Assembly (NCBI RefSeq): GCF_036898465.1
Contig: NZ_JARUMJ010000001.1
Span: 2,914,001-2,978,000, forward strand
Reading direction: 5' to 3'
DNA: 64,000 nucleotides
From: Streptomyces sp. B21-105
Lineage (GTDB): Bacteria; Actinomycetota; Actinomycetes; Streptomycetales; Streptomycetaceae
The first letter of the stretch is position 1; every line of letters begins with the position of its first letter. A program made the position numbers and the translations under genes. The notes under the pieces were generated by a model, which was given only the letters and a program-made list of their open reading frames with translations, was not told the origin of the DNA and did not search any database. Shown piece after piece: positions 32,152 to 41,269 of this stretch.

Positions 32152-33663
32152 ATGTCCTTACCGATACGGATCCTCGGGTGTACGGCGGTCCCGGCGGCGT
32201 TTCTCACTGCGGTGTTCACCCCGACGGTGTTCGCCACAGCAGTGGTCCCCACGACGGTGGCGCCCCCCGTCGCGCCCGCAGCCGTCGCTGCCGAGGCGTC
32301 CGGGCAGGTCGCGATGCGGTTCGAGACCGTGGGGACCTACGTCATGTACAGCGCCGACGAAGGGGCCGGGGCCTCGAACGACGACTTCGTCGTCCCGGTC
32401 TACGTCGAGCCGAGCGAGGGCGCCGAACCGGCCCGCAACGTCAGGGTCGTCGTCGACGCGTCGGGGCTGGCGGGTGTCGCCACGGTCGGTGACACGCGCA
32501 TGTGCGAGGCCGAGGGGACGGTCTTCACCTGCGTGTACGGCGACCTGCAGAACGGCGACGGAGAGAGCTACTCCCCCCTCTCCCTCGGCGGGGTGGACGG
32601 CGTCGAGCCGGGCGACAGCGGGACGGTGACGTACACCGCGACCGCCGACAACGCGCCCACCATCACCGGCACCACCCGGATGACCGTCGGCGGGCCGAGG
32701 CTTTCCGCGCCCGGACGGGAGAAGAGCGTGAGCGGGCTGGCGCCGGGGAAGTCCGCGAGGGTAACGGCCCGGCTGTCCAACAACACCCGTTTCCCGGCGG
32801 AACAAGGCGTCGCCCTCAAGGTCGACGCGTCGGACGGACTGACGCTCACCGCCCTGCACAGCAACTGTTTCTACGCGGGATCCGCGCCCACCTCCGCATG
32901 GTGCACGTTCCCCACGAAGGCCGCGCCGGGCACCTCGTACGCCTCCGACGCCTCGCTGGTCTACACGGTCACCGGGCCCAGGACGCTGACCGGCGAGGTG
33001 ACCTACACCTGGTCGTCGGCCCCGTCCCGCCCCGCCGGTCACACGGTGCGCGGCACCGGCCCCCCGCTCGGCCTGGTCCGCACCCCGGCCCAGAACTTCG
33101 GCGACAGCGAGGGCAGCGTCGCCGTGACCACCACCGTGCAGGTCGACTACCGTCCGGTCACCGCGACCGTCCGGGGGCGCGTCGGCGACACCGTGCACGT
33201 ACGGCTCGGGCTGGAGGACCTCGGCCCCGGCCGGATGACGGGCGACGAGGAACCGGGCCGGTTCGAGGTGGTCCCGCCACAGGGCACCACGGTCACCTCC
33301 GTCCCGTACCGCTTCGAGGAGGACGGCGGGAAGTGGGCCTGCGACCGGCCGGAGAAGCCCGGCGGGGCGTTCGTCTGCGAGATCGGCCGCGACCAGTTCC
33401 ACGAGGTGCGGCGCATAGGCGGCACGACCGCCATCGACTTCCACATCCGTATCGACCGGCAGGTCGCGGGCGCGCAGGGCGTCATCCGCACGGACAACCC
33501 GTACGACCGCACCCCGGCCAACGACGTCGCCGTCATCCCGCTCGACGCCTCACCGGCCCCGCCGCACCGGTACGCCTGGGCCTGGGCCGCGGGCGCACTG
33601 ACCGTCGTCCTCCTGGCCGCCGCCGCGTACGGGCGCCGCCGCCGGCAGGCGACCGTGTCCTGA
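32152..33663 (+). CDS. Secreted, C-terminally membrane-anchored protein
   Basis: 503 residues. An N-terminal signal peptide (about 1-48, ending PAAVAAEASG) is followed by repeated beta-sandwich-like segments with paired cysteines (CEAEGTVFTC, CFYAGSAPTSAWC, CDRPEKPGGAFVC) and phrases such as GDSGTVTYTATADN. The C-terminus is one membrane helix (YAWAWAAGALTVVLLAAAA) and a basic tail GRRRRQ, without an LPXTG motif. It should be displayed outside the membrane. No enzyme motif is seen. It follows the two-component genes on the same strand and may be regulated by them. Confidence 0.8.
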   Translation: MSLPIRILGCTAVPAAFLTAVFTPTVFATAVVPTTVAPPVAPAAVAAEASGQVAMRFETVGTYVMYSADEGAGASNDDFVVPVYVEPSEGAEPARNVRVVVDASGLAGVATVGDTRMCEAEGTVFTCVYGDLQNGDGESYSPLSLGGVDGVEPGDSGTVTYTATADNAPTITGTTRMTVGGPRLSAPGREKSVSGLAPGKSARVTARLSNNTRFPAEQGVALKVDASDGLTLTALHSNCFYAGSAPTSAWCTFPTKAAPGTSYASDASLVYTVTGPRTLTGEVTYTWSSAPSRPAGHTVRGTGPPLGLVRTPAQNFGDSEGSVAVTTTVQVDYRPVTATVRGRVGDTVHVRLGLEDLGPGRMTGDEEPGRFEVVPPQGTTVTSVPYRFEEDGGKWACDRPEKPGGAFVCEIGRDQFHEVRRIGGTTAIDFHIRIDRQVAGAQGVIRTDNPYDRTPANDVAVIPLDASPAPPHRYAWAWAAGALTVVLLAAAAYGRRRRQATVS

Positions 33664-33692
33664 ACACGGCCCCCGCACCGGGGGCCCGGCTC

Positions 33693-34343
33693 TCAGATCC
33701 CCTTGCCCGTCCGACGCAGGACCCGCAGTGAGCCGGTGTCCGAGACCTCCGTGAAGGCCCCGGACGCCAGGGCGCGCAGGTAGACGCGGTAGGGGGCCTG
33801 GCCGGTGAACTCGTCGGCCGGGTCGGGGAAGACGTCGTGGATGACGAGGAGCCCGCCCTCGGCGACGTGCGGCGCCCAGCCCTCGTAGTCGGAGCCGGCG
33901 TGCTCGTCGGTGTGGCCGCCGTCGACGAAGACCAGGCAGAGGGGCGTGTTCCAGAACGCGGCGATCTGCGGCGACCGTCCGACCAGCGCGACGACGTGCT
34001 CCTCCAGACCGGCCCGGTGCAGGGTGCGGCGGAAGGCCGGCAGTGTGTCCATGAGGCCGATCTCGGGATCGACGGTCTCCGGGTCGTGGTACTCCCAGCC
34101 GGGCTGCTGCTCCTCGCTGCCCCGGTGGTGGTCGAGGGTGAGCGCGCTGACCCCGGCCCGGCGGGCCGCGTCCGCGAGCAGGATCGCGGAGCGCCCGCAG
34201 TACGTGCCGATCTCCAGCAGCGGCAGCCCGAGCGCCCCCGCCTCGACGGCGGCGGCGTACAGCGCGAGCCCCTCGTCGACCGGCATGAACCCCTTCGCCG
34301 CCTCGAACGCGGCGAGGATCTCGGGCTGGGGCACCGCGGGCAT
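33693..34343 (-). CDS. Class I SAM-dependent methyltransferase (Methyltransf_24 type)
   Basis: 216 residues from ATG 34343, six bases after GGAAGG; upstream in-frame starts extend into a tetranucleotide repeat. The SAM site is LPLLEIGTYCGRSAILLADAA; downstream LTLDHHRGSEEQQPGWEYHD and LCLVFVDGGHTDEHAGSDYEGWAPHV ... LLVIHDVFPDP are typical of the family that methylates small molecules or glycans. It is monocistronic, convergent with the secreted-protein gene. Substrate unknown. Confidence 0.88.
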   Translation of the reverse strand: MPAVPQPEILAAFEAAKGFMPVDEGLALYAAAVEAGALGLPLLEIGTYCGRSAILLADAARRAGVSALTLDHHRGSEEQQPGWEYHDPETVDPEIGLMDTLPAFRRTLHRAGLEEHVVALVGRSPQIAAFWNTPLCLVFVDGGHTDEHAGSDYEGWAPHVAEGGLLVIHDVFPDPADEFTGQAPYRVYLRALASGAFTEVSDTGSLRVLRRTGKGI

Positions 34344-34361
34344 GGGGGTCCTTCCGACGGG

Positions 34362-34397
34362 CGAACGAACGAGCGAACAAACAAGCGAGCGAACGAG
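34362..34397. repeat. Tetranucleotide repeat GAAC/GAGC, nine units
   Basis: Nine consecutive 4-bp units (GAAC, GAGC, AAAC, AAGC variants) lie 19 bp upstream of the methyltransferase start codon. In the extended reading frame they would encode a LVRSLVCSLVRS-like leader; slippage could add or remove that frame. Confidence 0.75.
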
Positions 34398-34586
34398 CTC
34401 ACCCATGCTGCCCCACCCCGGATGAAGCCGGTGACCGGGGGTGCGGAAACGACGGGATGCGGTAACGGCGGGAGGGCTCCACGACCGCCGCCGCACCCTC
34501 TGACCGCACCCCCGTCGACAGCGCGACAGGAGGTGCGGAGGATGCGTGCGCCGAAGCGCCGGCGTGCCCACGCGGGCGGGCGGGGG

Positions 34587-36329
34587 TCAGACCGTGACGG
34601 TCTCGCCCGGGAGGGCCAGGTCCAGGTCGACCGGGCGGGCGTCGCCCGTGTGGGTCGCGGAGCTGGCCAGGGGGCCGTGGCCCGCGGCCTTCGCGGCGAG
34701 GACGTAGGGCCCCTGGGCCGGGACGGCGAGGGCGTAGCTGCCGTCCGGCTCCGAGAGGGTGGCGCCGGCCTGACGGCCTCGGCGGTCGATGAGGGTGACG
34801 CTGGCCCGGGCGACCGGGACGCCGTGGGCGTCCAGGACCCGTCCGCGGAAGCCCCGCAGGGCCTCCTCGGCGCGCTCCAGGTTGGCGTCCTCCTCGCTGC
34901 TGGCGCGCAGCTGCGACGCGCCGGACGGGCGCTGCTGCCGGGGCAGGAACAGCGCGAGGACCAGGCCGATCGCGACCGCGGCGGTGGCGATCAGGAAGGA
35001 GACGCGGAAGCCGTGCATGGTCGGCACGGCGACGCCGCCGACGTCGTTCGCGGTGTTGGCCAGCACCATGCCGATGACGGCGCTCGACACGGACGTCCCG
35101 ATGGACCGCATGAGGGTGTTGAGGCCGTTGGCGGCGCCGGTCTCGGAGGCCGGGACCGCGCCGACGATCAGCGCGGGCAGCGAGGAGTAGGCGAGGCCGA
35201 TGCCCGCGCCGAGGACGACCGCGATGACGAGGCTCTGCCAGGCGGCGCTCATCAGGCCGAGGCCGGCGCCGTAGCCGATCGCGATGATCAGCATGCCGAG
35301 GATCAGGGTGAATTTGGGGCCGTACTTGGCGGACAGCCGGGCGTAGACGGGCGCGGTGACCATCATCGTCAGGCCGAGCGGTGCGACGAGCAGGCCGGCG
35401 ACGACCATCGACTGGCCGAGTCCGTAGCCGGTGGCCTTCGGCAGCTGGAGCAGCTGCGGCAGGACCAGGGAGACGACGTAGAACGAGACGCCGACCATGA
35501 TCGAGGCCAGGTTGGTGAAGAGGACGGCCGGGCGGGCCGTGGTGCGCAGGTCCACCAGCGGGGCCTTCACGCGCAGCTCCATGACCCCCCACAGGACGAG
35601 GACGAAGGCTGCGGCGGCGAACAGTCCGAGGGTGGTGCCGGAGGTCCAGCCCCAGTCGCTGCCCTTGGTGATGGGCAGCAGGAAGAGGACGAGGCCGGCG
35701 GAGAGGCCGATCGCGCCGAGGACGTCGAAGGTGCCTTCCGCGCGCGCGGGGGACTCCGGGACGACGAGGAGGGTGAGGACGATGGCGAGCGCGCCGAGGC
35801 CGGCGGCGCCGTAGAACAGGGCGTGCCAGTCGGCGTTCTGGGCGATCAGGGCCGCGAGGGGCAGGGCGAGGCCGCCGCCGACGCCGATCGAGGAGCTCAT
35901 CAGGGCCATCGCCGAGCCGAGCTTCTCGCGCGGCAGCATGTCCCGCATCAGGCCGATGCCGAGGGGGATCGCGCCCATGGCGAAGCCCTGGAGGGTGCGG
36001 CCGGCGATCATCGTGACCAGGTCGCTGGTGAGCGCGCTGACCAGGGCGCCGACGACCATGACGGCGAGGCTGGCGATGAGCAGGCGGCGCTTGCCGTACA
36101 GGTCGCCGAGGCGGCCCATGATCGGGGTGGCCACGGCGCCGGAGAGCAGGGTCGAGGTCAGAACCCAGGTGGCGTTGCCGGGCGAGGTGCCCAGCAGTTG
36201 GGGCAGGTCCTTGATGACCGGGACCAGCAGGGTCTGCATCACCGCGACCACGATGCCCGCGAAGGCGAGGACCGGGACCACGGCTCCGCTCGTTTCGCGA
36301 GTGGGCCGGTCGGTCGTCGTGTGCGTCAT
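34587..36329 (-). CDS. MFS drug transporter fused to a carboxypeptidase-regulatory-like domain
   Basis: 580 residues from ATG 36329. Residues 15-475 form a 14-helix DHA2-type MFS transporter with the motif GRLGDLYGKRRLL in loop 2-3 and GRTLQGFAMG in helix 4. After a cytoplasmic linker (RASSEEDANLERAEEALRG) residues about 498-575 form a carboxypeptidase regulatory-like (transthyretin-like) beta-sandwich: FRGRVLDAHGVPVARASVTLIDRRGRQAG ... DGSYALAVPAQGPYVLAAKAAGH. Such soluble domains are usually extracellular, so its position after an even number of helices is odd. Proton-driven efflux is inferred. It is divergent from the amidase gene. Confidence 0.9.
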   Translation of the reverse strand: MTHTTTDRPTRETSGAVVPVLAFAGIVVAVMQTLLVPVIKDLPQLLGTSPGNATWVLTSTLLSGAVATPIMGRLGDLYGKRRLLIASLAVMVVGALVSALTSDLVTMIAGRTLQGFAMGAIPLGIGLMRDMLPREKLGSAMALMSSSIGVGGGLALPLAALIAQNADWHALFYGAAGLGALAIVLTLLVVPESPARAEGTFDVLGAIGLSAGLVLFLLPITKGSDWGWTSGTTLGLFAAAAFVLVLWGVMELRVKAPLVDLRTTARPAVLFTNLASIMVGVSFYVVSLVLPQLLQLPKATGYGLGQSMVVAGLLVAPLGLTMMVTAPVYARLSAKYGPKFTLILGMLIIAIGYGAGLGLMSAAWQSLVIAVVLGAGIGLAYSSLPALIVGAVPASETGAANGLNTLMRSIGTSVSSAVIGMVLANTANDVGGVAVPTMHGFRVSFLIATAAVAIGLVLALFLPRQQRPSGASQLRASSEEDANLERAEEALRGFRGRVLDAHGVPVARASVTLIDRRGRQAGATLSEPDGSYALAVPAQGPYVLAAKAAGHGPLASSATHTGDARPVDLDLALPGETVTV

Positions 36330-36543
36330 GAGGGGGTGCCTCCGGGCGGTGGTTCGGCGATTACATGGGAGCTGAACCTGTATGCACGGGCAACTATTCC
36401 GATGCTTCGGCGTACTAACGATTTCTTTGTCTTCTCTTGACCGGAGAACCGCCGGCGCCGCCCGTGCCCGGAGAACCCCCCGCACCGCTCCCCCGCCCAG
36501 CTGCTCGCGGCGCTCGCCTGGAGGGGCCGCTAGGGTGGCGGGC

Positions 36544-37539
36544 GTGTCGTACCCAGGCCCGCACTCCGACCCCTCCGGCTCCGATGCCTCCGGCCCGGCG
36601 GACGCCTTCGGGCCGTCCGGCTCCTTCGACTCCCCGCAGCCCCGGCGTTCCCGCCTGCGGCGTCCGCTGACGGTGGCGTTGGCGTTGCTGGTGCCCGGGG
36701 CGCTGGTGGGCTGGCTGGCGTACGAGGCGCTGGGCGCCTCGGGGAGTGCGGACGCGGGAGCCGGGGCGGCCGGGGCCGGCGCCTCCTCGAGCGCCGGCGC
36801 CACGGTACCGGCCGGCGGGGACGCGAAGTCCGGCACGCTCGCCGCGTCGCCGAGCCGGGCCGCCGCCCCCCTCGAGGGCAAGGTCGTCGTCATCGACCCC
36901 GGGCACAACCCCGCCAACGCGGAGCACGCCTCCGAGATCAACCGCAAGGTGGACATCGGCACCAACCGGAAGGAGTGCGACACCACGGGCACGTCCACGA
37001 ACGCCGGTTACAGCGAGGCGAAGTTCACGCTGGACGTGGCGCACCGGCTGCGCACGCTGCTCCAGGAGCAGGGCGCCACGGTGAAGCTGACGCAGGACGC
37101 GGACCGGCCGTTCGGCCCCTGCGTCGACGAGCGCGCCCGGATCGGCAACGCGGCGCACGCCGACGCGGTCGTCTCGATCCACGCGGACGGCGCCGGGGCC
37201 GGGCAGCGCGGCTTCCACGTGATCCTGCCGGGCGCGGTGCACGAGGGCCTGGCGGACACCCGGGCCGTCGTCGCCCCGTCGAAGGAGCTGGGAAAGCTGA
37301 TCGCCGGCGACTTCGCCCGTTCCACGGGCACGTCGCCGTCCAACTACGTCGGCGACGGCACCGGTCTCGTCACGCGTGAGGACCTGGGCGGTCTCAATCT
37401 GTCAACGGTTCCGAAGGTGTTCATCGAGTGCGGCAACATGCGCGATACCAAGGACGCGGCGCTGCTGACCAGCGGCGCCTGGCGGCAGAAGGCGGCACAG
37501 GGGATGTCTGAGGGAATCGTGAGTTTCCTGCGCGGGTAG
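36544..37539 (+). CDS. N-acetylmuramoyl-L-alanine amidase (Amidase_3)
   Basis: 331 residues from GTG 36544 (SYPGPHSDPSGSD). A short cytoplasmic N-terminus is followed by a signal-anchor helix (about 42-61) and a low-complexity A/G/S linker. The catalytic domain begins KVVVIDPGHNP with H121, then E158 (GYSEAKFTLD), H213 (VVSIHADG) and E295 (VFIECGNM), the complete zinc and catalytic set. It cleaves the bond between MurNAc and L-Ala of peptidoglycan outside the membrane. An insert with C145 and C193 may form a disulfide. It stands alone. Confidence 0.92.
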   Translation: MSYPGPHSDPSGSDASGPADAFGPSGSFDSPQPRRSRLRRPLTVALALLVPGALVGWLAYEALGASGSADAGAGAAGAGASSSAGATVPAGGDAKSGTLAASPSRAAAPLEGKVVVIDPGHNPANAEHASEINRKVDIGTNRKECDTTGTSTNAGYSEAKFTLDVAHRLRTLLQEQGATVKLTQDADRPFGPCVDERARIGNAAHADAVVSIHADGAGAGQRGFHVILPGAVHEGLADTRAVVAPSKELGKLIAGDFARSTGTSPSNYVGDGTGLVTREDLGGLNLSTVPKVFIECGNMRDTKDAALLTSGAWRQKAAQGMSEGIVSFLRG

Positions 37540-37717
37540 TGATCAGGGCGCTGATCCCGGCGGACAGTGCGATCGTACGGGCGATATGGTCGCTCCTACG
37601 ATGAGGGGCCACCCCCGCGCTTCACACCGGGGCCTGACGGCGACATGGTGACAGCGACGCCTCTACCGCTATGTACATGCGTGTACCGACGACGAGACGA
37701 CTGACGAAGGACCTGAA

Positions 37718-38560
37718 GTGAATATCCGCTCCCTCACTCGAGGCGACGGCGTGGTGATCGGAGCAGCGGTATTGCTGTTCATCGCGTCGTTCCTGGACAA
37801 CTACTCGTACGACAACGCGCCCAGCAGCCTCGACATCCCGAGCCTGTGGTCGAGCGGACCGGTCCTGCTCAGCGTCGTCCTGGCCGGCCTCATCGGAGCC
37901 GCGCTCATCGTCGTCGCCCGCAGCCTGCCGCAGCCCCGCAAGGTGGCCGGCCTGGACCTCGGCCCGTTCGGTGTCGCGTTCGCCGTGTTCGCCGCGTGGA
38001 GCGCCCTGGCCAACGTCATCGACCCGGTCGGCGGCCTGGACAACTTCGGCGGCGACAACTCGAACGCCCCGTCCGCCGGCACAGGCCTGATCCTGGCGCT
38101 CATCGCCACCCTGCTCCTCGCCGCCGCCGCTGTCGCCACCCCGCTCGCCCCGGCCCTGCAGGCCGGTCTCGTCCCGGCGCCCCGGCCGCAGGCCCCGCAG
38201 CCGTACGGCGCGCAGCCGCCCGCCGGTTACGGCTACCCGGGCGCCCCGCAGCCGTCGGGCTTCGGCGGCCAGCCGCAGCCGGGCCAGCCGGGTCAGCCGG
38301 GTCAGCCGGGTCCGCAGTCGTTCGGCGGCGGTCAGCCGGCTCCGGCGCAGCCGGCCGGCGGGGACTTCTCGCCGTTCTGGTTCGCCGTGCCGGTGCCGCG
38401 TCCGCTGTACGCGGAGGACGGCGCGCCGACGCCGATCGCCGAACTGGCCCCCGGCACCTGGTACCTGGCCGTCGAACAGGGCGCCCAGGGTCTCGTCGCC
38501 CAGACGCAGGACGGCCGGCGCGGCGTCCTGCGGGACTCCTCCGGCATCCAGCGCGGCTGA
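37718..38560 (+). CDS. DUF5336-like four-helix membrane protein with Pro/Gln-rich tail
   Basis: 280 residues from GTG 37718 (GAAGG upstream). Four membrane segments lie between 12 and about 150. A Pro/Gly/Gln-rich stretch (PGQPGQPGQPGP, 155-215) leads to a conserved C-terminal end DFSPFWFAVPVPRPLY ... GTWYLAVEQGAQGLVAQTQDGRRGVLRDSSGIQRG, which recurs in Streptomyces membrane proteins of this kind. No enzymatic motif; function unknown. A good terminator follows 36 bp after the stop. Confidence 0.8.
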   Translation: MNIRSLTRGDGVVIGAAVLLFIASFLDNYSYDNAPSSLDIPSLWSSGPVLLSVVLAGLIGAALIVVARSLPQPRKVAGLDLGPFGVAFAVFAAWSALANVIDPVGGLDNFGGDNSNAPSAGTGLILALIATLLLAAAAVATPLAPALQAGLVPAPRPQAPQPYGAQPPAGYGYPGAPQPSGFGGQPQPGQPGQPGQPGPQSFGGGQPAPAQPAGGDFSPFWFAVPVPRPLYAEDGAPTPIAELAPGTWYLAVEQGAQGLVAQTQDGRRGVLRDSSGIQRG

Positions 38561-38595
38561 GCCCCGCACCGCACGACTCCGCACCACGCCGGTGC

Positions 38596-38626
38596 ACGGC
38601 CCCTCGCCCTTCCGGGCGGGGGGCCG
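38596..38626 (+). terminator. Intrinsic terminator
   Basis: ACGGCCCCTCGCCC and GGGCGGGGGGCCGT form a long G:C stem with a 3-base loop (one mismatch), 36 bp after the DUF5336-like gene and before the F420-type oxidoreductase gene. Confidence 0.75.
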
Positions 38627-38650
38627 TTGCCGTACAGTCGCCCTCTCTGT

Positions 38651-38665
38651 CTGACACACCGTCAG
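38651..38665. promoter_or_regulatory. Palindrome CTGA-N7-TCAG (copy 2)
   Basis: CTGACACACCGTCAG directly abuts the AGGAGG ribosome site of the F420-type oxidoreductase, so a bound protein would block transcription or translation initiation. It matches the pattern upstream of three other steroid-type genes here. Confidence 0.55.
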
Positions 38666-38674
38666 GAGGCGGGC

Positions 38675-39685
38675 ATGCGGCTCGGTCTGGCGCTCGGCTA
38701 CTGGGGCCGCGGTCCCTCCCCCGATCACGTGGAGCTGGCCCGCGAGGCGGAACGGCTCGGCTACGACTCCGTGTGGACGGCGGAGTCGTGGGGCTCGGAC
38801 GTCTTCACCCCCCTCACCTGGATCGCCGCTCGGACGTCGACGATCAGGCTGGGCACCGCGGTCGCGCAGATGGCGGCCCGCTCCCCCACCACGACCGCGA
38901 TGCACGCGCTGACCCTGGACCACCTCTCCGGCGGGCGGGTGATGCTCGGGCTCGGGCTGTCCGGCCCGCAGGTCGTCGAGGGCTGGTACGGCCGGCCGTT
39001 CCCGAAGTCGCCCCTGACGGCGACCCGGGAGTACGTGGACGTCGTACGGCAAGTGCTGCGGCGGCAGGCTCCGGTGGAGCTCGACGGCCGCTTCCACACG
39101 CACCCCTACCGCGGCGCCGACGCGACGGGCCTCGGACGCCCGTTGAAGTCCATCACCCATCCCCTCCGCGCCGACTTGCCGGTGCTGCTGGGCGCGGAGG
39201 GGCCGAAGAACGTCGCCCAGACGGTCCGCATCGCCGACGGCTGGCTGCCGCTGTACTGGTCGCCGAACCGTCCGGACGCGTACGGGCCGGCGATGGCGGA
39301 GCTGCCGGAGGGCTTCCGGGTCGCCCCGCTGGCCCGGGTCAAGGTCTGCGACGACGTCGGCGAGGGCCTGTTGAGCGTGAAGGCCATGCTCGGCTTCTAC
39401 ATCGGCGGCATGGGCCACGCCACCCGCAACTTCCACGCCGACCTGATGGCGCGCATGGGCTACGAGGAGGAGGCCCGGCGTGTGCAGGAGCTGTTCCTGG
39501 CCGGCCGCCGCGAGGAGGCCGTGCTCGCCGTGCCGGACGCCTTCGCCGACGAGATCTCCCTCGTCGGCCCCCGCGAACGCATCGCCGAGCGGCTGGAGGC
39601 GTGGCGCAAGGGGCCGGTGACGGACCTGCTGGCGGTCGCACCGGACCCGACGACGCTGCGGGTGCTGGCGGAACTCAACTCCTGA
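38675..39685 (+). CDS. LLM-class F420-dependent oxidoreductase (Rv3520c-like)
   Basis: 336 residues from ATG 38675 with AGGAGG upstream. The TIM-barrel luciferase-like fold is shown by MRLGLALGYWGRGPS, YDSVWTAESWGSD, IRLGTAVAQMAARSP, LDHLSGGRVMLGLGLSGPQVVEGWYG and HPLRADLPVLLGAEGPKN. The sequence closely resembles M. tuberculosis Rv3520c, a coenzyme-F420 enzyme in the KstR regulon. It would transfer hydride between F420H2 and an unknown substrate, perhaps a steroid acyl-CoA intermediate. It carries the CTGA-N7-TCAG palindrome at its ribosome site. Confidence 0.9.
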   Translation: MRLGLALGYWGRGPSPDHVELAREAERLGYDSVWTAESWGSDVFTPLTWIAARTSTIRLGTAVAQMAARSPTTTAMHALTLDHLSGGRVMLGLGLSGPQVVEGWYGRPFPKSPLTATREYVDVVRQVLRRQAPVELDGRFHTHPYRGADATGLGRPLKSITHPLRADLPVLLGAEGPKNVAQTVRIADGWLPLYWSPNRPDAYGPAMAELPEGFRVAPLARVKVCDDVGEGLLSVKAMLGFYIGGMGHATRNFHADLMARMGYEEEARRVQELFLAGRREEAVLAVPDAFADEISLVGPRERIAERLEAWRKGPVTDLLAVAPDPTTLRVLAELNS

Positions 39686-39767
39686 CGCGGCCGCTTCCGC
39701 GCCGGCCGCGCCGACCGCCCTGGCCCGCCCGGGGTTTCATCCGGAATCGAACGGCAATCCGGAGAAC

Positions 39768-40058
39768 ATGTCTCGATATCGCAGTGGTTCCAACTCCGCC
39801 GGAACGGTCATCGCGGTGGTAGCGGACGTCATGGCCGTCATCCTCGGCCTGTGGATCGTGATGTACCTGCTGGAGGCCAACCGGGGCAACGACCTAGTCC
39901 AGTTCGTCCATCACGCCGCCGACTGGCTGGCCGGCTGGTCCCGTGACCTCTTCACGTTCGACGAGGCGTGGGCGAGGGTCGTGGCCGGCTACGGTCTGGC
40001 GGCGGTGGTGTACCTGTTCGTCGGCCACGCCATCGCGAACCGCGTCCACCGCCACTGA
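39768..40058 (+). CDS. Small two-helix membrane protein
   Basis: 96 residues. Two hydrophobic segments (about 12-34 and 70-88) flank an amphipathic region FVHHAADWLAGWSRDLFTF. Similar short proteins occur widely in Streptomyces without a known role. The start ATG 39768 has GGAG five to eight bases upstream (CGGAGAAC). No operon partner. Confidence 0.75.
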   Translation: MSRYRSGSNSAGTVIAVVADVMAVILGLWIVMYLLEANRGNDLVQFVHHAADWLAGWSRDLFTFDEAWARVVAGYGLAAVVYLFVGHAIANRVHRH

Positions 40059-40072
40059 CGTCCCCGAGCGCG

Positions 40073-40196
40073 GTCCGCCTCCTGACCGCTCTCGGAGCCA
40101 GTCCGCGCACCCCTGATCACTCTCGGACGCCAGTCCGCGCACCCCTGATCGCTCTTGAACACAGCGGTCCGCGCCCCTGACCGCTCCCGAACGCGG
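40073..40196. repeat. Degenerate tandem repeat, about 32-bp unit, four copies
   Basis: GTCCGC followed by GCACCCCTGATCxCTCTCGGA recurs at 40073, 40101, 40133 and 40167. The block fills the gap between the small membrane protein and the prenyltransferase-like gene, which converge. It has no coding or clear hairpin character. Confidence 0.75.
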
Positions 40197-40198
40197 CC

Positions 40199-41269
40199 TC
40201 AGACGCAGCAGTCCGCTTCGAGTCCTGCGGGGAGTTGCTCGCCGCCGAAGACGGCGCAGGTGGCCTCGTGGCCGCCGAGGGCCGCGACGGCGAGCAGCAG
40301 CGACCCCGCGGTCCAGGTGGTGAGTTCGCGGGGCCAGATCGCCTCGTCGTCGAAGACGAACCCGGTCCAGTACAGCCCCGAGTCCGCGTCCCGCAGGTGC
40401 TGGATGGACTGCAGGATCTCCAGCGCCCGGTCGGACTCGCCCATCGCCCACAACGCGAGGGCGAGTTCGGCCGATTCTCCGCCCGTCACCCACGGGTTGG
40501 GCACGACGCAGCGTACGCCGAGGCCCGGCACCACGAACCGCTCCCACTCGGCCTCGATACGGGACTTCGCCTCCGCGCCGGTCAACGCGCCGCCCAGCAC
40601 GGGGTAGTACCAGTCCATCGAGTAGCGGTCCTTGTCGAGGAACCGCTCGGGGTGCCGTCGTATCGCGTGGCGCAGCGTGCCGGCCGCCAACTCCCAGTCG
40701 GGCTGCGCCTCTTCGCGCTGCTCGGCGATGGCGAGCGCGCAGCGCAGCGCCTGGTGGATCGAGGAGGAGCCGGTGAGCAGCGCGTCGGCCGTGGGCGTGC
40801 CGTCGTCGTCGCGCCGCCAGCCGATCTGCCCGCCCGGCTGCTGGAGCCGCAGCACGTACTCGATCGCCGCGTACACGCTCGGCCACATCCGGTCGAGGAA
40901 GGTGTCGTCCCCGGTGGAGAGGTAGTGGTGCCAGACGCCGACCGCTATGTAGGCGACGAAGTTCGTCTCGCGCCCCCGGTCGGTGACGTCGTCGTGGGCG
41001 CCGTCGGCGTAGGCGGCGTACCAGGAGCCGTCTTCGTTCTGGTGCCGGGCCAGCCAGGCGTAGGCGCGGGCGGCGGCCTCGTGCTCGCCCGCGGCGTCCA
41101 GGGCCATGGCGGCCTCGGTGTGGTCCCAGGGGTCGAGGTGGTGGCCCCGGAACCACGGGATGGCGCCGTCCTCCCGCTGCGCGGCGAGGATGCCGGCGAC
41201 GGTCGCGGCGGCCTGCCCGGCGGTGAGGACCCCGGGCAGGACCAGATGCTCTGTCCGGGGAGTGGTCAC
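40199..41269 (-). CDS. Prenyltransferase/squalene-oxidase-repeat type alpha/alpha-barrel protein
   Basis: 356 residues from GTG 41269, overlapping the methyltransferase stop (GTGA). Repeated helical hairpins with aromatic motifs are visible: REDGAIPWFRGHHLDPWDHTEAAMAL, ARHQNEDGSWYAAY, RLQQPGGQIGW, and WERFVVPGLGVRCVVPNPWVTGGESAEL. This is the alpha6-alpha6 barrel seen in terpene cyclases and glycoside hydrolases, but no DxDD motif is present. It is the last of a glycosyltransferase-methyltransferase-barrel operon and might act on a glycan as a glycosidase-like enzyme. The annotation 'prenyltransferase' would rest on fold only. Confidence 0.8.
   Translation of the reverse strand: MTTPRTEHLVLPGVLTAGQAAATVAGILAAQREDGAIPWFRGHHLDPWDHTEAAMALDAAGEHEAAARAYAWLARHQNEDGSWYAAYADGAHDDVTDRGRETNFVAYIAVGVWHHYLSTGDDTFLDRMWPSVYAAIEYVLRLQQPGGQIGWRRDDDGTPTADALLTGSSSIHQALRCALAIAEQREEAQPDWELAAGTLRHAIRRHPERFLDKDRYSMDWYYPVLGGALTGAEAKSRIEAEWERFVVPGLGVRCVVPNPWVTGGESAELALALWAMGESDRALEILQSIQHLRDADSGLYWTGFVFDDEAIWPRELTTWTAGSLLLAVAALGGHEATCAVFGGEQLPAGLEADCCV

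Noticed and set aside
33837..36440. 867-residue plus-strand ORF opposite the MFS and methyltransferase genes
   Set aside because: Low-complexity Glu/Asp/Gly sequence antisense to two well-supported genes.
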